Part shown: one piece after another, positions 15,634 through 24,681 of the stretch
Numbering within the stretch: the first letter of the stretch is position 1
How the letters are laid out: each line of letters opens with the position of its first letter
Assembly (NCBI GenBank): GCA_027080775.1
Contig: JALWPV010000011.1
Location: forward strand, 186,001 to 250,000
Source: Acidilobaceae archaeon
GTDB lineage: Archaea; Thermoproteota; Thermoprotei_A; Sulfolobales; Acidilobaceae
Direction: 5' to 3'
DNA length: 64,000 bases
Notes under the pieces: model-generated
What the model was told of the DNA's origin: nothing
What the model saw: the letters and a program-made list of their open reading frames with translations, nothing else
Database searches by the model: none
Position numbers and translations under genes: made by a program

Positions 15634-16142
15634 TCCGCTTAGAGAAGCTTAACGCCCAAGAGAAGGAGAGAATCCTCGCATTCCTAGAAGGCTTGGGATA
15701 TCCCGGCCTATTGGATATAGAGCGGCTCTACGCTCTACGAGTCAGAGGAGGCAAATACTATAACGTTTTCGAAGTAGATCCACCGCTATCCCGGATAGTC
15801 GGCATCACGCCGCGTACCCCATACTCCCTAGGCTTCAATGCTGGTACGCTAGACGCTAGATCACTAGGCTTCCGGCCGAGCCTACCACTGGCGTTCAGAG
15901 CCTGCAGGCTATGCCGTGCAGGCGTCATGGACTGCCACGTGCTGGACGAGAGGGGTGCGGCCATATTCACCTATGGCAGGGACGTCTGGCCCGAGCACGT
16001 AATAGCCGCTGGCGAGGGCTTAAGGCCAGTAATTTCGAGGCAGGGAGACTGCCTGGGCTGGGGAATCCTAATTAGTCACGATACCAATAAGTACCTCCAC
16101 CCTCTGCGTGACCTCGGCTGGTATCTCAGGAGAGGTGGCTAG
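15609..16142 (+). CDS. NIP7-like protein with C-terminal PUA-type domain
   Basis: A 177-residue product from an ATG overlapping the m5C methyltransferase end by 25 bases. The C-terminal half has the pre-PUA/PUA pattern IFTYGRDVWPEHV...DCLGWGILIS and ends DLGWYLRRGG, resembling NIP7 (FLYGNHVLKS...LGFG...DIGEYVR). NIP7 acts in rRNA processing and can partner with RNA methyltransferases. The 25-base overlap with an m5C enzyme fits a joint role. Similarity is judged by eye, so an RNA-binding PUA protein is the firm part. Confidence 0.65.
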   Translation: MQTDKEAIVRLEKLNAQEKERILAFLEGLGYPGLLDIERLYALRVRGGKYYNVFEVDPPLSRIVGITPRTPYSLGFNAGTLDARSLGFRPSLPLAFRACRLCRAGVMDCHVLDERGAAIFTYGRDVWPEHVIAAGEGLRPVISRQGDCLGWGILISHDTNKYLHPLRDLGWYLRRGG

Positions 16143-16144
16143 GC

Positions 16145-16918
16145 GTGAGTGACGGCGGAGCTGCCAGGCTTGCCTTGATACGGTATAAGATCTACGCTAT
16201 AGATGATGATGGCAGCGAAGTTCTCGTAGACACTACAGAAGAGGAGGAGGCCAGGAAGCACGGGCTAGAGGCGGCGGGACCCTTCGGGCCCAGGCTAGTG
16301 ATCATAGGTAAATCCCGACTTATAGATGCCGTCGAGGAAGCGCTTCGAGAGATGGGAGAGGGTGATGAAAGGGAGTTCATAGCCCCACCCGAGAAGGCTT
16401 ACGGGCTCCGGGATGAAAGGAAGGTTATACGTGTCCCGATAAAGCAGCTACGCCGCTCCGGAATAAGGCCTATAGTGGGCCAAGAGGTCGAAGTAGGCAG
16501 TAACAGGGGGAGGATCGTCAGGGTAACCGAGAGGTTCGCGTATATAGACTTCAACCACCCCCTAGCCGGCAAGAAGCTAAGGGTGTGGGTTAAAGTAGAG
16601 AAGGAGCTGAGAGACACTCAAGAGAAGGCGCAGTATCTTGTTGAGAGATGGCTTTATGTAAAACCGGTTAACGTTAGTTTTGACAACGGCGTGCTTACAA
16701 TAGAAATGCCCTCGGAGGTGCTAGCGCAGAAAGACTTGGAAGCGAAGCTCGCGCTCCTCCTAAGGGACATCACAGACGCGATACCCGAGGCGAGCGAGAT
16801 AGTGTACACCTTCAGATTCAAGGTGAAGCCCAAGGAAGAGCGAAAAGCTGAGGAGAAACAACTGGAGGAGAACGCGAATCCCGCAGGCGAGGAAGCAGGC
16901 GGGACCAGCAATAACTAA
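16145..16918 (+). CDS. FKBP-type peptidyl-prolyl isomerase (SlyD-like, extended)
   Basis: Folding helper of 257 residues. The FKBP core is split around an inserted-flap domain: an N-terminal strand (YKIYAIDDDGSEVLVDTT), GPRLVIIGKSRLI, the PPEKAYG segment, then the flap and FNHPLAGKKL typical of SlyD-like archaeal FKBPs. A C-terminal extension (about 165-235) is followed by an acidic, Glu/Lys-rich tail. The GTG starts two bases after the NIP7-like stop, so the three genes from 14.65 kb probably form an operon. Confidence 0.88.
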   Translation: MSDGGAARLALIRYKIYAIDDDGSEVLVDTTEEEEARKHGLEAAGPFGPRLVIIGKSRLIDAVEEALREMGEGDEREFIAPPEKAYGLRDERKVIRVPIKQLRRSGIRPIVGQEVEVGSNRGRIVRVTERFAYIDFNHPLAGKKLRVWVKVEKELRDTQEKAQYLVERWLYVKPVNVSFDNGVLTIEMPSEVLAQKDLEAKLALLLRDITDAIPEASEIVYTFRFKVKPKEERKAEEKQLEENANPAGEEAGGTSNN

Positions 16919-16957
16919 AGACGCCTCCTGTCACATAATCTAAAATTAAAATTCAAA

Positions 16958-18052
16958 CTATACTATACGAGTAACCCTAACGAGCCTCCTCGCGGCCTCC
17001 TCGGTGAGGCCACGCTCGCCTAGGATTGTGTATCTCTCAGGTCTTATCGACGCCGCCATTACCAGGGCCTTCACAACTATATCCTCGTCTAACCCAGCCT
17101 CAGCAGCTGTTGTGGGTAGACCCAGCCTTTCCAACATAGACCTTATCTTCCTCCACTTAAGGCCGTGAAGGTATGACATCATTATTGTGCCGAGGCCCAC
17201 CAGCTCGCCGTGTAATGGGGGATCCCTGACGAGCATCGTCACCGCATGGGCGAAGAGGTGCTCCGAGCCGCTAGCTGGCCTCGTGCTCCCGGCTATACAC
17301 ATGGCCACCCCGCTACTGACTAGCGCCTCAAGCAAGACCCTGAGTCCCTCATCGGTGCCAGCGGCGATCTCGTCTACATGCCTACTCACGTGACGAGCTG
17401 ACATTAGAGCCAGACTCGCTGCATAGCCACCATAGTATTCGCCCTTCAGCCTATGGGCAAGCCTCCAGTCCCTAACGGCGGTGTACTTACCTATTATGTC
17501 ACCGAAGCCAGCCCTGTTATAGCGTGGGGGGGCCTCCTTGATCACGCTAACGTCAATTATTATCATAACTGGCGCGCGTGCAGGCTTCGAGACAGGCTTA
17601 CCGAACCCCTTAAGACTAGCGAAAGGTGATGTTATGCCGTCGTGGGAGGCTACTGTAGGCACGCTAATAAAAGGGGCTCCGAGCTTGCTGGCTGCATACT
17701 TGGCTATATCGATAGATTTACCGCCCCCCAAGCCGACAACAGCTGCGAGTTCCTTCGAGTTCGACATGATCTCTATAACGCGCTCCGCCTCGGAAACCGT
17801 GGAGTCCCTGGCTATGACTAATTTCACTTCATACCCCAGTTCCGAGAGGCTGTCACGCACAAGGGAGTAGTATCGCTTGGCGACAGTGGAGCCAGAGACC
17901 ACGTAAACCTCATACGCGCCCTCATGGGGTAGCCCTAGAACCTCCCTAAAATAGGAGCCTATATCCCCTAGTATGTCGTAGCCTATTACAACCTTACGCG
18001 GTAGGTCTATTACGTGAATGAAACCCCCCAAACCACTGCACCTTCCTCTCAA
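16958..18052 (-). CDS. egsA: sn-glycerol-1-phosphate dehydrogenase
   Basis: Makes the glycerol-1-phosphate backbone of archaeal lipids from DHAP with NAD(P)H. Motifs seen: GLGGGKSIDIAKY (nucleotide binding), VPTVASHDGITSPF, and metal ligands in GFGDIIGK, GSEHLFAHAV and PLHGELVGLG. The 364-residue length is normal. A TTG at 18031 (MGGFIHVIDLPRK) is a good alternative start since the first seven residues look non-native. It is divergent from psmB2 with a shared TATA region. Confidence 0.94.
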   Translation of the reverse strand: MRGRCSGLGGFIHVIDLPRKVVIGYDILGDIGSYFREVLGLPHEGAYEVYVVSGSTVAKRYYSLVRDSLSELGYEVKLVIARDSTVSEAERVIEIMSNSKELAAVVGLGGGKSIDIAKYAASKLGAPFISVPTVASHDGITSPFASLKGFGKPVSKPARAPVMIIIDVSVIKEAPPRYNRAGFGDIIGKYTAVRDWRLAHRLKGEYYGGYAASLALMSARHVSRHVDEIAAGTDEGLRVLLEALVSSGVAMCIAGSTRPASGSEHLFAHAVTMLVRDPPLHGELVGLGTIMMSYLHGLKWRKIRSMLERLGLPTTAAEAGLDEDIVVKALVMAASIRPERYTILGERGLTEEAARRLVRVTRIV

Positions 18053-18082
18053 ATGCCAGTGATACGCCCAGCCCGGGCAGGC

Positions 18083-18091
18083 CTATTAAAA
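18083..18091. promoter_or_regulatory. Shared TATA-like element between egsA and the catalytic proteasome beta gene
   Basis: CTATTAAAA on the plus strand is centred 40 bases before the proteasome beta ATG; its complement TTTTAATAG is 31-39 bases before egsA. Both distances fit archaeal promoters, so it may work in both directions. Confidence 0.5.
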
Positions 18092-18126
18092 ACCGGTGAA
18101 GAGTCAATGCCTCCCGGGACGAGGAG

Positions 18127-18771
18127 ATGCTACCCAACCAATGGAGCATGCAGAGAGAGCCTCTAGCAACAGCGTTCCATGGCACGACAACAGTCGGCCT
18201 TATCCTGCCCCGGGAGAACGCTGTTATACTAGCCGCTGACAAAAGGGCGACTGCTGGCAACTACATAGCCAGCAGGAGGGCCAAGAAGATACTCAAGATA
18301 ACTGACTATGCCGGAATGACTATCTCTGGCCTCGTCGCTGATGCGCAGGCCCTAGCTGATACGCTACGCGAGAACGCCCGTTACTACGAGATAGTAAATA
18401 GTAAGAGGATGCCCATACTAGGCCTTGCAACTCTCCTCTCAAACATACTCTTCTCCTCGCGGTGGTACCCCTACGTAGTACAACTAATAGTAGCTGGCGT
18501 CGACGCAAAACCTAGGCTCTACGTGCTAGATCCATATGGGAGCATTACGGAGGAGAATGAATACGCCGCCACAGGCTCGGGATCCCCCATAGCGCTTGGA
18601 GTCCTCGAGTCACTATACAGAAAGGAACTCACGGTTGAGGAGGGTGTAAAGCTAGCAGTTGAAGCAGTGAGGGCCGCCATCTCGAGGGACTCGGCCTCAG
18701 GTGACGGCATAGACGTAGCGGTGATAGGCACCACAGGCTACGAAGAAAGAAATATACCCCTCAAAGCATAG
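18127..18771 (+). CDS. psmB: Proteasome beta subunit, catalytic (PsmB2-like)
   Basis: Catalytic beta subunit of the 20S core. A propeptide of about 20 residues ends in HG, and the mature protein begins TTTVGLIL with Thr1 as nucleophile. Asp17 (AADKR) and Lys33 (AKKI) are in place, and GSGSPIALG is the usual later motif. The propeptide is removed autocatalytically after Gly. Its partner with Ala at position 1 is at 10.7-11.3 kb. ATG start; an internal ATG seven codons later is possible. Confidence 0.94.
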   Translation: MLPNQWSMQREPLATAFHGTTTVGLILPRENAVILAADKRATAGNYIASRRAKKILKITDYAGMTISGLVADAQALADTLRENARYYEIVNSKRMPILGLATLLSNILFSSRWYPYVVQLIVAGVDAKPRLYVLDPYGSITEENEYAATGSGSPIALGVLESLYRKELTVEEGVKLAVEAVRAAISRDSASGDGIDVAVIGTTGYEERNIPLKA

Positions 18772-18828
18772 CCCCACCTGCCGGGCCCCCTCCTCCGAGG
18801 GGCTCAAGTTTCTAGGTCTCAGCGGTGA

Positions 18829-20910
18829 TTGGGTTTGCCATCAAGGGAAGCATCAGCGTCCAGGCGGGAACAGCGTATAGATAGGAGAGCCCTGATATCC
18901 GAGATATACTCTTACCTCAAAGACGCCGATATAGCATCCATAGAGTTCGAGGGGCCGGAGATAGCGGTTTATGTCAAGAATCCTAGATTCCTGCTGGAGG
19001 GCGAGGATAAGGTAAAGGAGTTGGCCAGGAGGCTGAGAAAGAGGATAGTTGTGAGGACTGATCCCTCCGTTAGGAAGCCCAAGAACGAGACTGTAAAGTT
19101 CATAGTAGAGAACGCTCCGGAGGACAGCGGCGTCAAGCCGGACGAGATACTCTTCGACGACGTCCTAGGCGAGGTCAGAGTTATCGCGGATAAACCCGGC
19201 AAGCTAATGGGTAAGGGCAAGTGGTTCGCGAACCTCGTACTAGCCAAGACGGGATGGAGACTCGTAGCCCAGAGGAGACCCCCACCGCCACTCTCTGGAG
19301 CCTCGCTAGTATCTGTGATGGAGTACGCTGTTAGAATGGCCTCAGAGCGTAGGAAGGCCCTGCGCAACATAGGGGAGAGGCTCTTCAGGGACAGGATTAA
19401 GGGCGTTAGAGTAGTACGGCTCACGGGCCTCGGCTCCTTCGGCGAGGTGGGGAGGAGCGCTATTCTACTCGACACGGGAGAGTCAAAGATACTACTCGAC
19501 GTAGGCGCCTCCCCCGACACGATAGGAACGGAGGCGATGCCCTACTTCGACGCACCCGAGTTTAGGGTAGAGGATCTCGACGCCGTGATAATAACCCACG
19601 CCCACGTTGACCACATAGGAATGCTGCCTCTACTCTACAAGTACGGCTACAGAGGCCCGGTATTCATGACTCCTCCGACCAGGGATATAGCCTCTCTAAT
19701 CCTTAGGGATTACATTAAAGTCGCTCTTAGAGAGGGTAGAGAGCCCCCCTATAGAGAGCAGGACGTGGACCTCTTCCTGCAACACGTGATAACTGTTAAC
19801 TACGGCGTAGTAACTGACGCTTCGCCAGACGTCAAGCTAACACTTGTGAATGCTGGCCACATACTCGGATCGGCCATGGTCCACCTTCACATAGGCCAGG
19901 GCCTCCACAACATTTTGTATACAGGCGATATAAAGTACTACATGGTTAAGGGCTCCAAGGCACATAGGCTCCTGCAACCAGCCTCCACAAACTTTCAGCG
20001 AGTGGAAACTGTCATAATGGAGTCCACCTACGGCGCCACCGAGCAACAGCCCCGAGAGGAGGCCGAGGCCCAACTAATTGAGGTAATCAACAGGGTGTAC
20101 AAGCGGGGCGGGAAGATACTGATACCCACAATGGCGGTAGGCAGGGCCCAGGAAATAATGTATGTTATACATACGGCGAGGGAGCAGGGCCTCATACCCA
20201 GAGATATCCCAGTATATGTCGATGGCATGATATATGATGTGACTGCCATATATACAGCTTATCCCGAACTCCTAGCCCCTCAGGTGAGAAACCTAATATT
20301 CAACGAGGCCATTAACCCATTCGTCGACGAGCATACTATATACATACATGACCCCTACAAGCGGGAAGAGATTGTCAGCGAGAAGGAGACATCGATAATA
20401 CTAGCGACAAGCGGCATGATGACAGGAGGCCCTGTCATAGAGTACTTCAAGAGGCTGGCAGAAGATCCAAGGAACGCCCTAGTATTCGTTAGCTACAGCG
20501 CCCCAGGCACCCTGGCCAGGCGCATAAAGGATGGCGAACGAGAGTTCTCTTTTGAAGAGAATGGAAAGATAAGACTACTCAGGGTAAAAATGGAGGTTGA
20601 GAGCATTGAGGGCTTCAGCGGCCACGCTAGTAGAAGCGAGCTACTATTGTTCCTCAAATACCTGACCCCCAAGCCACGCCTGGTAATACTAAACCACGGG
20701 GAGCCTAACGCCCTTATAAGTCTGGCCAGAGCGATAGCCAGGTCATGGCAGAGGCTGAGGTTTCAAGCGCCTCCCGAGATCGTGGTACCGGAGAACCTGG
20801 AGACTATCAGGGTATACCCCCGCCAGACCTCCCTACACACTGCGCCCTGCCACGTCAAGGAAGCACAGAGACAGCACGGCAAGCCCTCCTCTCCACCCGC
20901 TAGCGGGTAG
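18829..20910 (+). CDS. aCPSF1, beta-CASP ribonuclease with N-terminal KH domains
   Basis: Archaeal homologue of CPSF73, an endo/exonuclease that terminates transcription at U-rich 3' ends. The 693-residue protein has KH-type domains (about 25-175), a metallo-beta-lactamase core with HAHVDHIG, and a beta-CASP region with SGMMTGGP and FSGHASRSELL. The last 20 residues after the conserved end are an unusual Gln/His/Pro-rich tail not typical of the family (about 635-650). TTG start; one codon shift is possible. Tail-to-tail overlap of 11 bases with the MCTS1-like gene. Confidence 0.95.
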   Translation: MGLPSREASASRREQRIDRRALISEIYSYLKDADIASIEFEGPEIAVYVKNPRFLLEGEDKVKELARRLRKRIVVRTDPSVRKPKNETVKFIVENAPEDSGVKPDEILFDDVLGEVRVIADKPGKLMGKGKWFANLVLAKTGWRLVAQRRPPPPLSGASLVSVMEYAVRMASERRKALRNIGERLFRDRIKGVRVVRLTGLGSFGEVGRSAILLDTGESKILLDVGASPDTIGTEAMPYFDAPEFRVEDLDAVIITHAHVDHIGMLPLLYKYGYRGPVFMTPPTRDIASLILRDYIKVALREGREPPYREQDVDLFLQHVITVNYGVVTDASPDVKLTLVNAGHILGSAMVHLHIGQGLHNILYTGDIKYYMVKGSKAHRLLQPASTNFQRVETVIMESTYGATEQQPREEAEAQLIEVINRVYKRGGKILIPTMAVGRAQEIMYVIHTAREQGLIPRDIPVYVDGMIYDVTAIYTAYPELLAPQVRNLIFNEAINPFVDEHTIYIHDPYKREEIVSEKETSIILATSGMMTGGPVIEYFKRLAEDPRNALVFVSYSAPGTLARRIKDGEREFSFEENGKIRLLRVKMEVESIEGFSGHASRSELLLFLKYLTPKPRLVILNHGEPNALISLARAIARSWQRLRFQAPPEIVVPENLETIRVYPRQTSLHTAPCHVKEAQRQHGKPSSPPASG

Positions 20911-21442
20911 AGAGGGCCTCGCATGCCCTCCACAGCGCGTCACCGGGCCTCTGTGTTACCTTAACTGCAACCCCCTTCCTACCAGTGCCTACCGACTCCA
21001 CAACCTCGCTAGAAGGAAGAAGAGCCCTGCCCACGGCTACCGGCATGCCGGTAGGTTCGTCCACTATAACAACGAGGTCTCCAACGTCGAACGAGCCCTC
21101 CACAGCTCTAATACCCGGCAACATCAGATTTGCCCCACGCGTTACAGCCTTAGAGGCACCTCTATCCACTACGACGCGGGGTAGTGATTCCGCAGCACTC
21201 CTATTCCTTACAAGGAAGTATAGGAGAGGCTCTAAACCATCTCCAACAAGTAGGGCGGCAGGCTCCCCTCCAGCGATAAGTATCTCGTAGATGCGCCCAT
21301 GAGCCTCAACCCTTGCAATCTCGAGCTTGGTATCATCCGCTTCTGCCAATATCTTCCTGAGTAGGGGTAGAAGACGCCGCTTTTCCTTTTTTGAGAGGGG
21401 ATGCCGAGACTTCACCCTAATCTCGCCAGCCAATACAGCCAA
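20900..21442 (-). CDS. MCTS1/Tma20-like protein with PUA domain
   Basis: The 180-residue protein has an N-terminal pre-PUA domain (about 1-90) and a PUA domain (about 92-172) with VVVDRGASKAVTRGANLMLPGI and a GVAVKV strand. This closely follows the MCT-1/Tma20 pattern ([20 protein letters not shown]), factors that bind the small ribosomal subunit and act in initiation and recycling. An rRNA- or tRNA-binding role is likely. A TATA-like element is 36 bases upstream. Confidence 0.82.
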   Translation of the reverse strand: MAVLAGEIRVKSRHPLSKKEKRRLLPLLRKILAEADDTKLEIARVEAHGRIYEILIAGGEPAALLVGDGLEPLLYFLVRNRSAAESLPRVVVDRGASKAVTRGANLMLPGIRAVEGSFDVGDLVVIVDEPTGMPVAVGRALLPSSEVVESVGTGRKGVAVKVTQRPGDALWRACEALSTR

Positions 21443-21474
21443 CCCTCTCTATGACGCAGCCAATCGCAAAGGCT

Positions 21475-21482
21475 CTTAAACT
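21475..21482. promoter_or_regulatory. TATA-like element between the MCTS1-like and LSm genes
   Basis: CTTAAACT lies 36 bases before the minus-strand gene and about 49 bases before the LSm start. It is the only AT-rich block in this divergent gap. Confidence 0.4.
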
Positions 21483-21526
21483 CTTAGCCAGGCCTGAGCC
21501 GCCTGACCAGGAAACGGTGACGGGCC

Positions 21527-21760
21527 GTGTCGGGTGATACATTCAGGATACTCGCCGATTACCTCGAGACACAGGTGCTAGTTAGGCTGAAGGGCGGCCG
21601 CACACTCAAAGGCATACTAAAGAGCTACGACCAACACCTCAATCTAATACTAGCCGATGCCGAAGAAGTAGACTCGAGGAGTGGTAATACTAGGCCCTTA
21701 GGCCTCCTGATGGTAAGAGGAGACAACGTTGTCCTCATAAGCCCTGCTCCCCAGCAGTGA
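21527..21760 (+). CDS. LSm (Sm-like) RNA-binding protein
   Basis: A 77-residue Sm-fold protein. Sm1 is seen as VLVRLKGGRTLKGILKSYDQHLNLIL and Sm2 as LGLLMVRGDNVVLISP. These form heptameric rings binding U-rich RNA. L37e follows after 15 bases, a gene pair common in archaea. GTG start. A larger LSm paralogue is at 30.7 kb. Confidence 0.95.
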   Translation: MSGDTFRILADYLETQVLVRLKGGRTLKGILKSYDQHLNLILADAEEVDSRSGNTRPLGLLMVRGDNVVLISPAPQQ

Positions 21761-21775
21761 CGGGGGTGCTAGAGT

Positions 21776-21964
21776 ATGGGCAAGGGCACACCCTCATTCG
21801 GCAAGCATGGGCGGAGTAAGACGCACATAGTATGCCGGCGCTGCGGGAGGAGAGCGTTTAACGTCGCCAAAGGCTACTGTGCGGCATGCGGCTTCGGGAG
21901 GAGCAGGAGGATCAGGAGGTATTCGTGGCAGACTAAGAAGGTGAACAGAGTAAGGATAGTTTAG
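21776..21964 (+). CDS. rpl37e: 50S ribosomal protein L37e
   Basis: A 62-residue, highly basic large-subunit protein. It begins [11 protein letters not shown] as is usual and contains a zinc ribbon CRRC...CAAC (about residues 20-38). Length and composition are standard. It is paired with the LSm gene upstream. Confidence 0.96.
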   Translation: MGKGTPSFGKHGRSKTHIVCRRCGRRAFNVAKGYCAACGFGRSRRIRRYSWQTKKVNRVRIV

Positions 21965-22045
21965 AACTCGGGCAACATACTTACCCCGACGATTCTAGCA
22001 TCCTTAGTACTCTATCACAGGCCATGAAATGTGGGGGGAGTGCTA

Positions 22046-23197
22046 GTGAGTGTAGTGGATGATGTATGGCCATATATCCCCAGGAGGAGAAGAGTGCTCG
22101 AGGTGCTCTCCGCCAGCGAGGCATCACTAATAGTGCTTCTAGGCCCCCCAAACATGACGTATCTAACAGGTATCCGGGATCCCACAGGCTCCCTACTGAT
22201 ATCAGATTCTTGCGGCGACGCTATCGTGACATCCATACTAGACTACCACAGAATAAACGCACAAGCTCCTAGAGAGGTAGATGTAATAGCCGTAGGCAGG
22301 GAGGGGGAGGAGTCCATTAACACCGACATAATACCCCGCCTCTACCGCGGCACTCTTGCCAAGTACCTGAGGGGAGAGATTGAGAGGTGCGGAATCAAGG
22401 AGGTCTACGCTGACCTAAAAGCGGCGCCGGGCTACCTCAGGGAGACCCTAGAAGCCCTTAAGAGAGAGGGCGTTGAGGTCTCAGATGCAAGTGACGCCCT
22501 GGCCAGGGTTAGGTCTATTAAGGATGACTACGAGTTGGAGCTTATTAGTAAGGCTATTGAGATCTCGGAGAGTGCGTTCTCATCTCTAGTATCCAACTTA
22601 GGCTCCGAGCTGACGGAGGCCTTGGGAGCAGCAATTATATACAGCGAGATCATGCGCCGCGGAGCCTGGTCATACGCCTTTCCAACTATAGTAGCGTTTC
22701 ACGAGAACACGGCGTACCCTCATCATACACCGACCCCTAGAAAGCTAGGGCCCGAAGGACCTGTTCTCATAGATTGGGGCTCCGTCTACAGGGGTTACTG
22801 CAGTGATATGACCAGAACCTTCTGGCACGGCTCCTCTACGCCAGCGAGGTTCAAGAGCCTGGTAGAAGCCGTGATAGAGGCGCAGAATGCGGCGCTTGAC
22901 ACCGCCGGGCCTGGAGTCGCGGCTGGCCAAGTCGACAGGGCGGCAAGGGCCGTCCTCGAGAAGATGGGATATAGCAGGTACTTCATACACGGCCTCGGTC
23001 ACGGGGTCGGCATTGAGGTCCATGAGAGGCCGTACCTGAGGCCTGGTTCCAAGGAGGTGCTCGAGCCTGGGATGGTTGTCACCGTGGAACCAGGCGTCTA
23101 CATTCCCGGCCTCTACGGGGTGAGGATCGAGGACATGATTTTAATAACTAGGAGAGGCGCGAGACTACTCACGCGCCTAAGCAGGGTCATCGAGTAG
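22046..23197 (+). CDS. Xaa-Pro dipeptidase/aminopeptidase (M24 family)
   Basis: Metallopeptidase cutting Xaa-Pro bonds, for peptide recycling. Residues about 1-125 form a creatinase-type N-domain; the pita-bread catalytic domain follows with all five metal ligands visible: Asp in DWGSVYRGYCSDMTRTF (two), His in HGLGHGVG, Glu in TVEPGVYIPG, Glu in VRIEDM. GTG 22046 is chosen since GGGGGGAG lies seven to eight bases upstream; GTG 22031 is the outermost option. Confidence 0.92.
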   Translation: MSVVDDVWPYIPRRRRVLEVLSASEASLIVLLGPPNMTYLTGIRDPTGSLLISDSCGDAIVTSILDYHRINAQAPREVDVIAVGREGEESINTDIIPRLYRGTLAKYLRGEIERCGIKEVYADLKAAPGYLRETLEALKREGVEVSDASDALARVRSIKDDYELELISKAIEISESAFSSLVSNLGSELTEALGAAIIYSEIMRRGAWSYAFPTIVAFHENTAYPHHTPTPRKLGPEGPVLIDWGSVYRGYCSDMTRTFWHGSSTPARFKSLVEAVIEAQNAALDTAGPGVAAGQVDRAARAVLEKMGYSRYFIHGLGHGVGIEVHERPYLRPGSKEVLEPGMVVTVEPGVYIPGLYGVRIEDMILITRRGARLLTRLSRVIE

Positions 23198-23324
23198 AGT
23201 CAGAGTCGAGGTTAAGAGGCGCGCCTAGAGGTGTGATACAGATGCCGGGCGGGATGGCTGGCGCTCTGAGGCTGAGGCGCGAGCCTATGAAGGCTAACGG
23301 GTCTAAGCTACCGCCCGTCCAGCA

Positions 23325-24524
23325 ATGCCGTTGAGCGAGGCTAGGGTAGCAGTCATTGGGGCCGGCTTTTCCGGCCTCCTACTCTCAATAGCGCTAGCCA
23401 GACTAGGCTTCGAAGTTGACGTGTACGAAGAACACACGGGACCCGGCGTTCCTCCACACTGCACTGGAATCATCAGCCGGAATACGCTTTCCCTAATCGA
23501 GTACATAGCTGGACCCCTGCCCGGGAGCCTTATAGCCCAGAAGTTCGATGGCGTAACCATATGCTCACAGGGATATTGTAGGGCATTCAAGGTGCTGGGG
23601 GGCCTTATCAGGCTCGACAGGCCAGGCCTCGATAGGCATCTAGCCTCGATCGCGGCAAGATTGGACGTTAGGATACACCTTAAAACAAAAGTAACCAGCG
23701 TAGCGCCTGATGGAAAGCTAAAAGCATCGAACAGTGTTAAGGCCTACGATTATGTTATTATAGCCGAGGGCGCGAGACCCCGGCTTAGGGTAGAGCTGGG
23801 TGTAGGATGCCTCGAAGAACCCGCTTACGGTGTAAACTACATAACCACCCTGAACCCCTGCAGGCTAGGCCGCTACGAGCCCCGCACAACGCCTCTCGTG
23901 GCATTCGAGAGGCTCGAGAGTCCCGGATACCTCTGGGCATTCAGGGACGACTCACACTGCATCGTGGGTATAGCTTCGCACTCCACAAGAGATATCCGAC
24001 GCCTCCTTAATACGCTAAGAGGATCCCTAAAGGGCGCCTACGGAGGTCCCATTTACATCGGCCACACCGTACGCCCCCGGCTAAGAAGGGGCAGGGTAAC
24101 GGTTTTCGGCGACGCCGCATGCCTGAACAAACCGCTCTCGGGGGGAGGTCTCTACCCCCAGGCGCTGGCCGTTAAGAGGCTACTGGACTCAGCCAGGAAC
24201 CGGAGCCTCGCGAGGGCACTAACCGATAGCGTTAGAAGTGTACACCGCACGCTAGAGGCCTCGGCGCACCTCTCGAGGCTCGCACTGCGGAGGCCCAAGT
24301 TAGTTAAGTGCATCCTAGAGTCAATCAAGGATCGCTTAGGGCCCATAGAGTATGATAACTACCGCAGAACAGCATCGCAAGTACTATCATTCACCAGGAA
24401 GGCGAGCCTTTTCTCATGCGATACCATAGGCAGTGTGATGGGAGTCATAGCCCTCCTGAGGGGAGCACTGGAGAGTACCCTAAACCCCAGCCTTGTGAGC
24501 CACTTTATACGCCCCCGAGGATAG
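23325..24524 (+). CDS. FAD-dependent oxidoreductase, geranylgeranyl reductase family
   Basis: The 399-residue flavoprotein starts with the dinucleotide-binding fold RVAVIGAGFSGLLLSIALARLG and a YEEHTG acidic end of strand 2. PPHCTGIISRNTL is a GGR-type active-site segment, and VTVFGDAACLNKPLSGGGL is the second FAD motif. Members saturate isoprenoid chains of archaeal lipids or reduce quinone side chains; substrate is not shown by the sequence. About 127 bases lie between it and the prolidase gene, with no feature I can support. A predicted C/D RNA follows. Confidence 0.8.
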   Translation: MPLSEARVAVIGAGFSGLLLSIALARLGFEVDVYEEHTGPGVPPHCTGIISRNTLSLIEYIAGPLPGSLIAQKFDGVTICSQGYCRAFKVLGGLIRLDRPGLDRHLASIAARLDVRIHLKTKVTSVAPDGKLKASNSVKAYDYVIIAEGARPRLRVELGVGCLEEPAYGVNYITTLNPCRLGRYEPRTTPLVAFERLESPGYLWAFRDDSHCIVGIASHSTRDIRRLLNTLRGSLKGAYGGPIYIGHTVRPRLRRGRVTVFGDAACLNKPLSGGGLYPQALAVKRLLDSARNRSLARALTDSVRSVHRTLEASAHLSRLALRRPKLVKCILESIKDRLGPIEYDNYRRTASQVLSFTRKASLFSCDTIGSVMGVIALLRGALESTLNPSLVSHFIRPRG

Positions 24525-24589
24525 GAAGAGCAGGGGTGTGAGGCTCCACGGCCGTGACCCGAGTAGTGAGGAGCCGTGTTTAAGCCGAC

Positions 24590-24662
24590 CCCATGTGATG
24601 AGTGGTGACGGCATTGACGGCCTCCCAGAGGCCGATGAGAAGATGTCACCCTCGCTGACCTT
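24590..24662 (+). ncRNA. Predicted C/D-box guide sRNA (dual guide)
   Basis: Box C GTGATGA (24595-24601), 12-nt guide, box D' TTGA (24614-24617), 14-nt spacer, degenerate C' CCGATGA (24632-24638), 16-nt guide, box D CTGA (24655-24658). The spacing nearly repeats that of the predicted RNA at 7.5 kb, which supports both. No promoter sits at the right distance, so the RNA may be processed from read-through of the reductase mRNA. The region between the reductase stop and the Cgi121-like gene has no other reading frame of interest. Confidence 0.55.
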
Positions 24663-24681
24663 CTCCTGGCTGATAGGATTT

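Noticed and set aside
23198-23324. C/D-box RNA between the prolidase and reductase genes
   Set aside because: GTGATAC and CTGA occur, but guide length would be too long and a C' box is missing.
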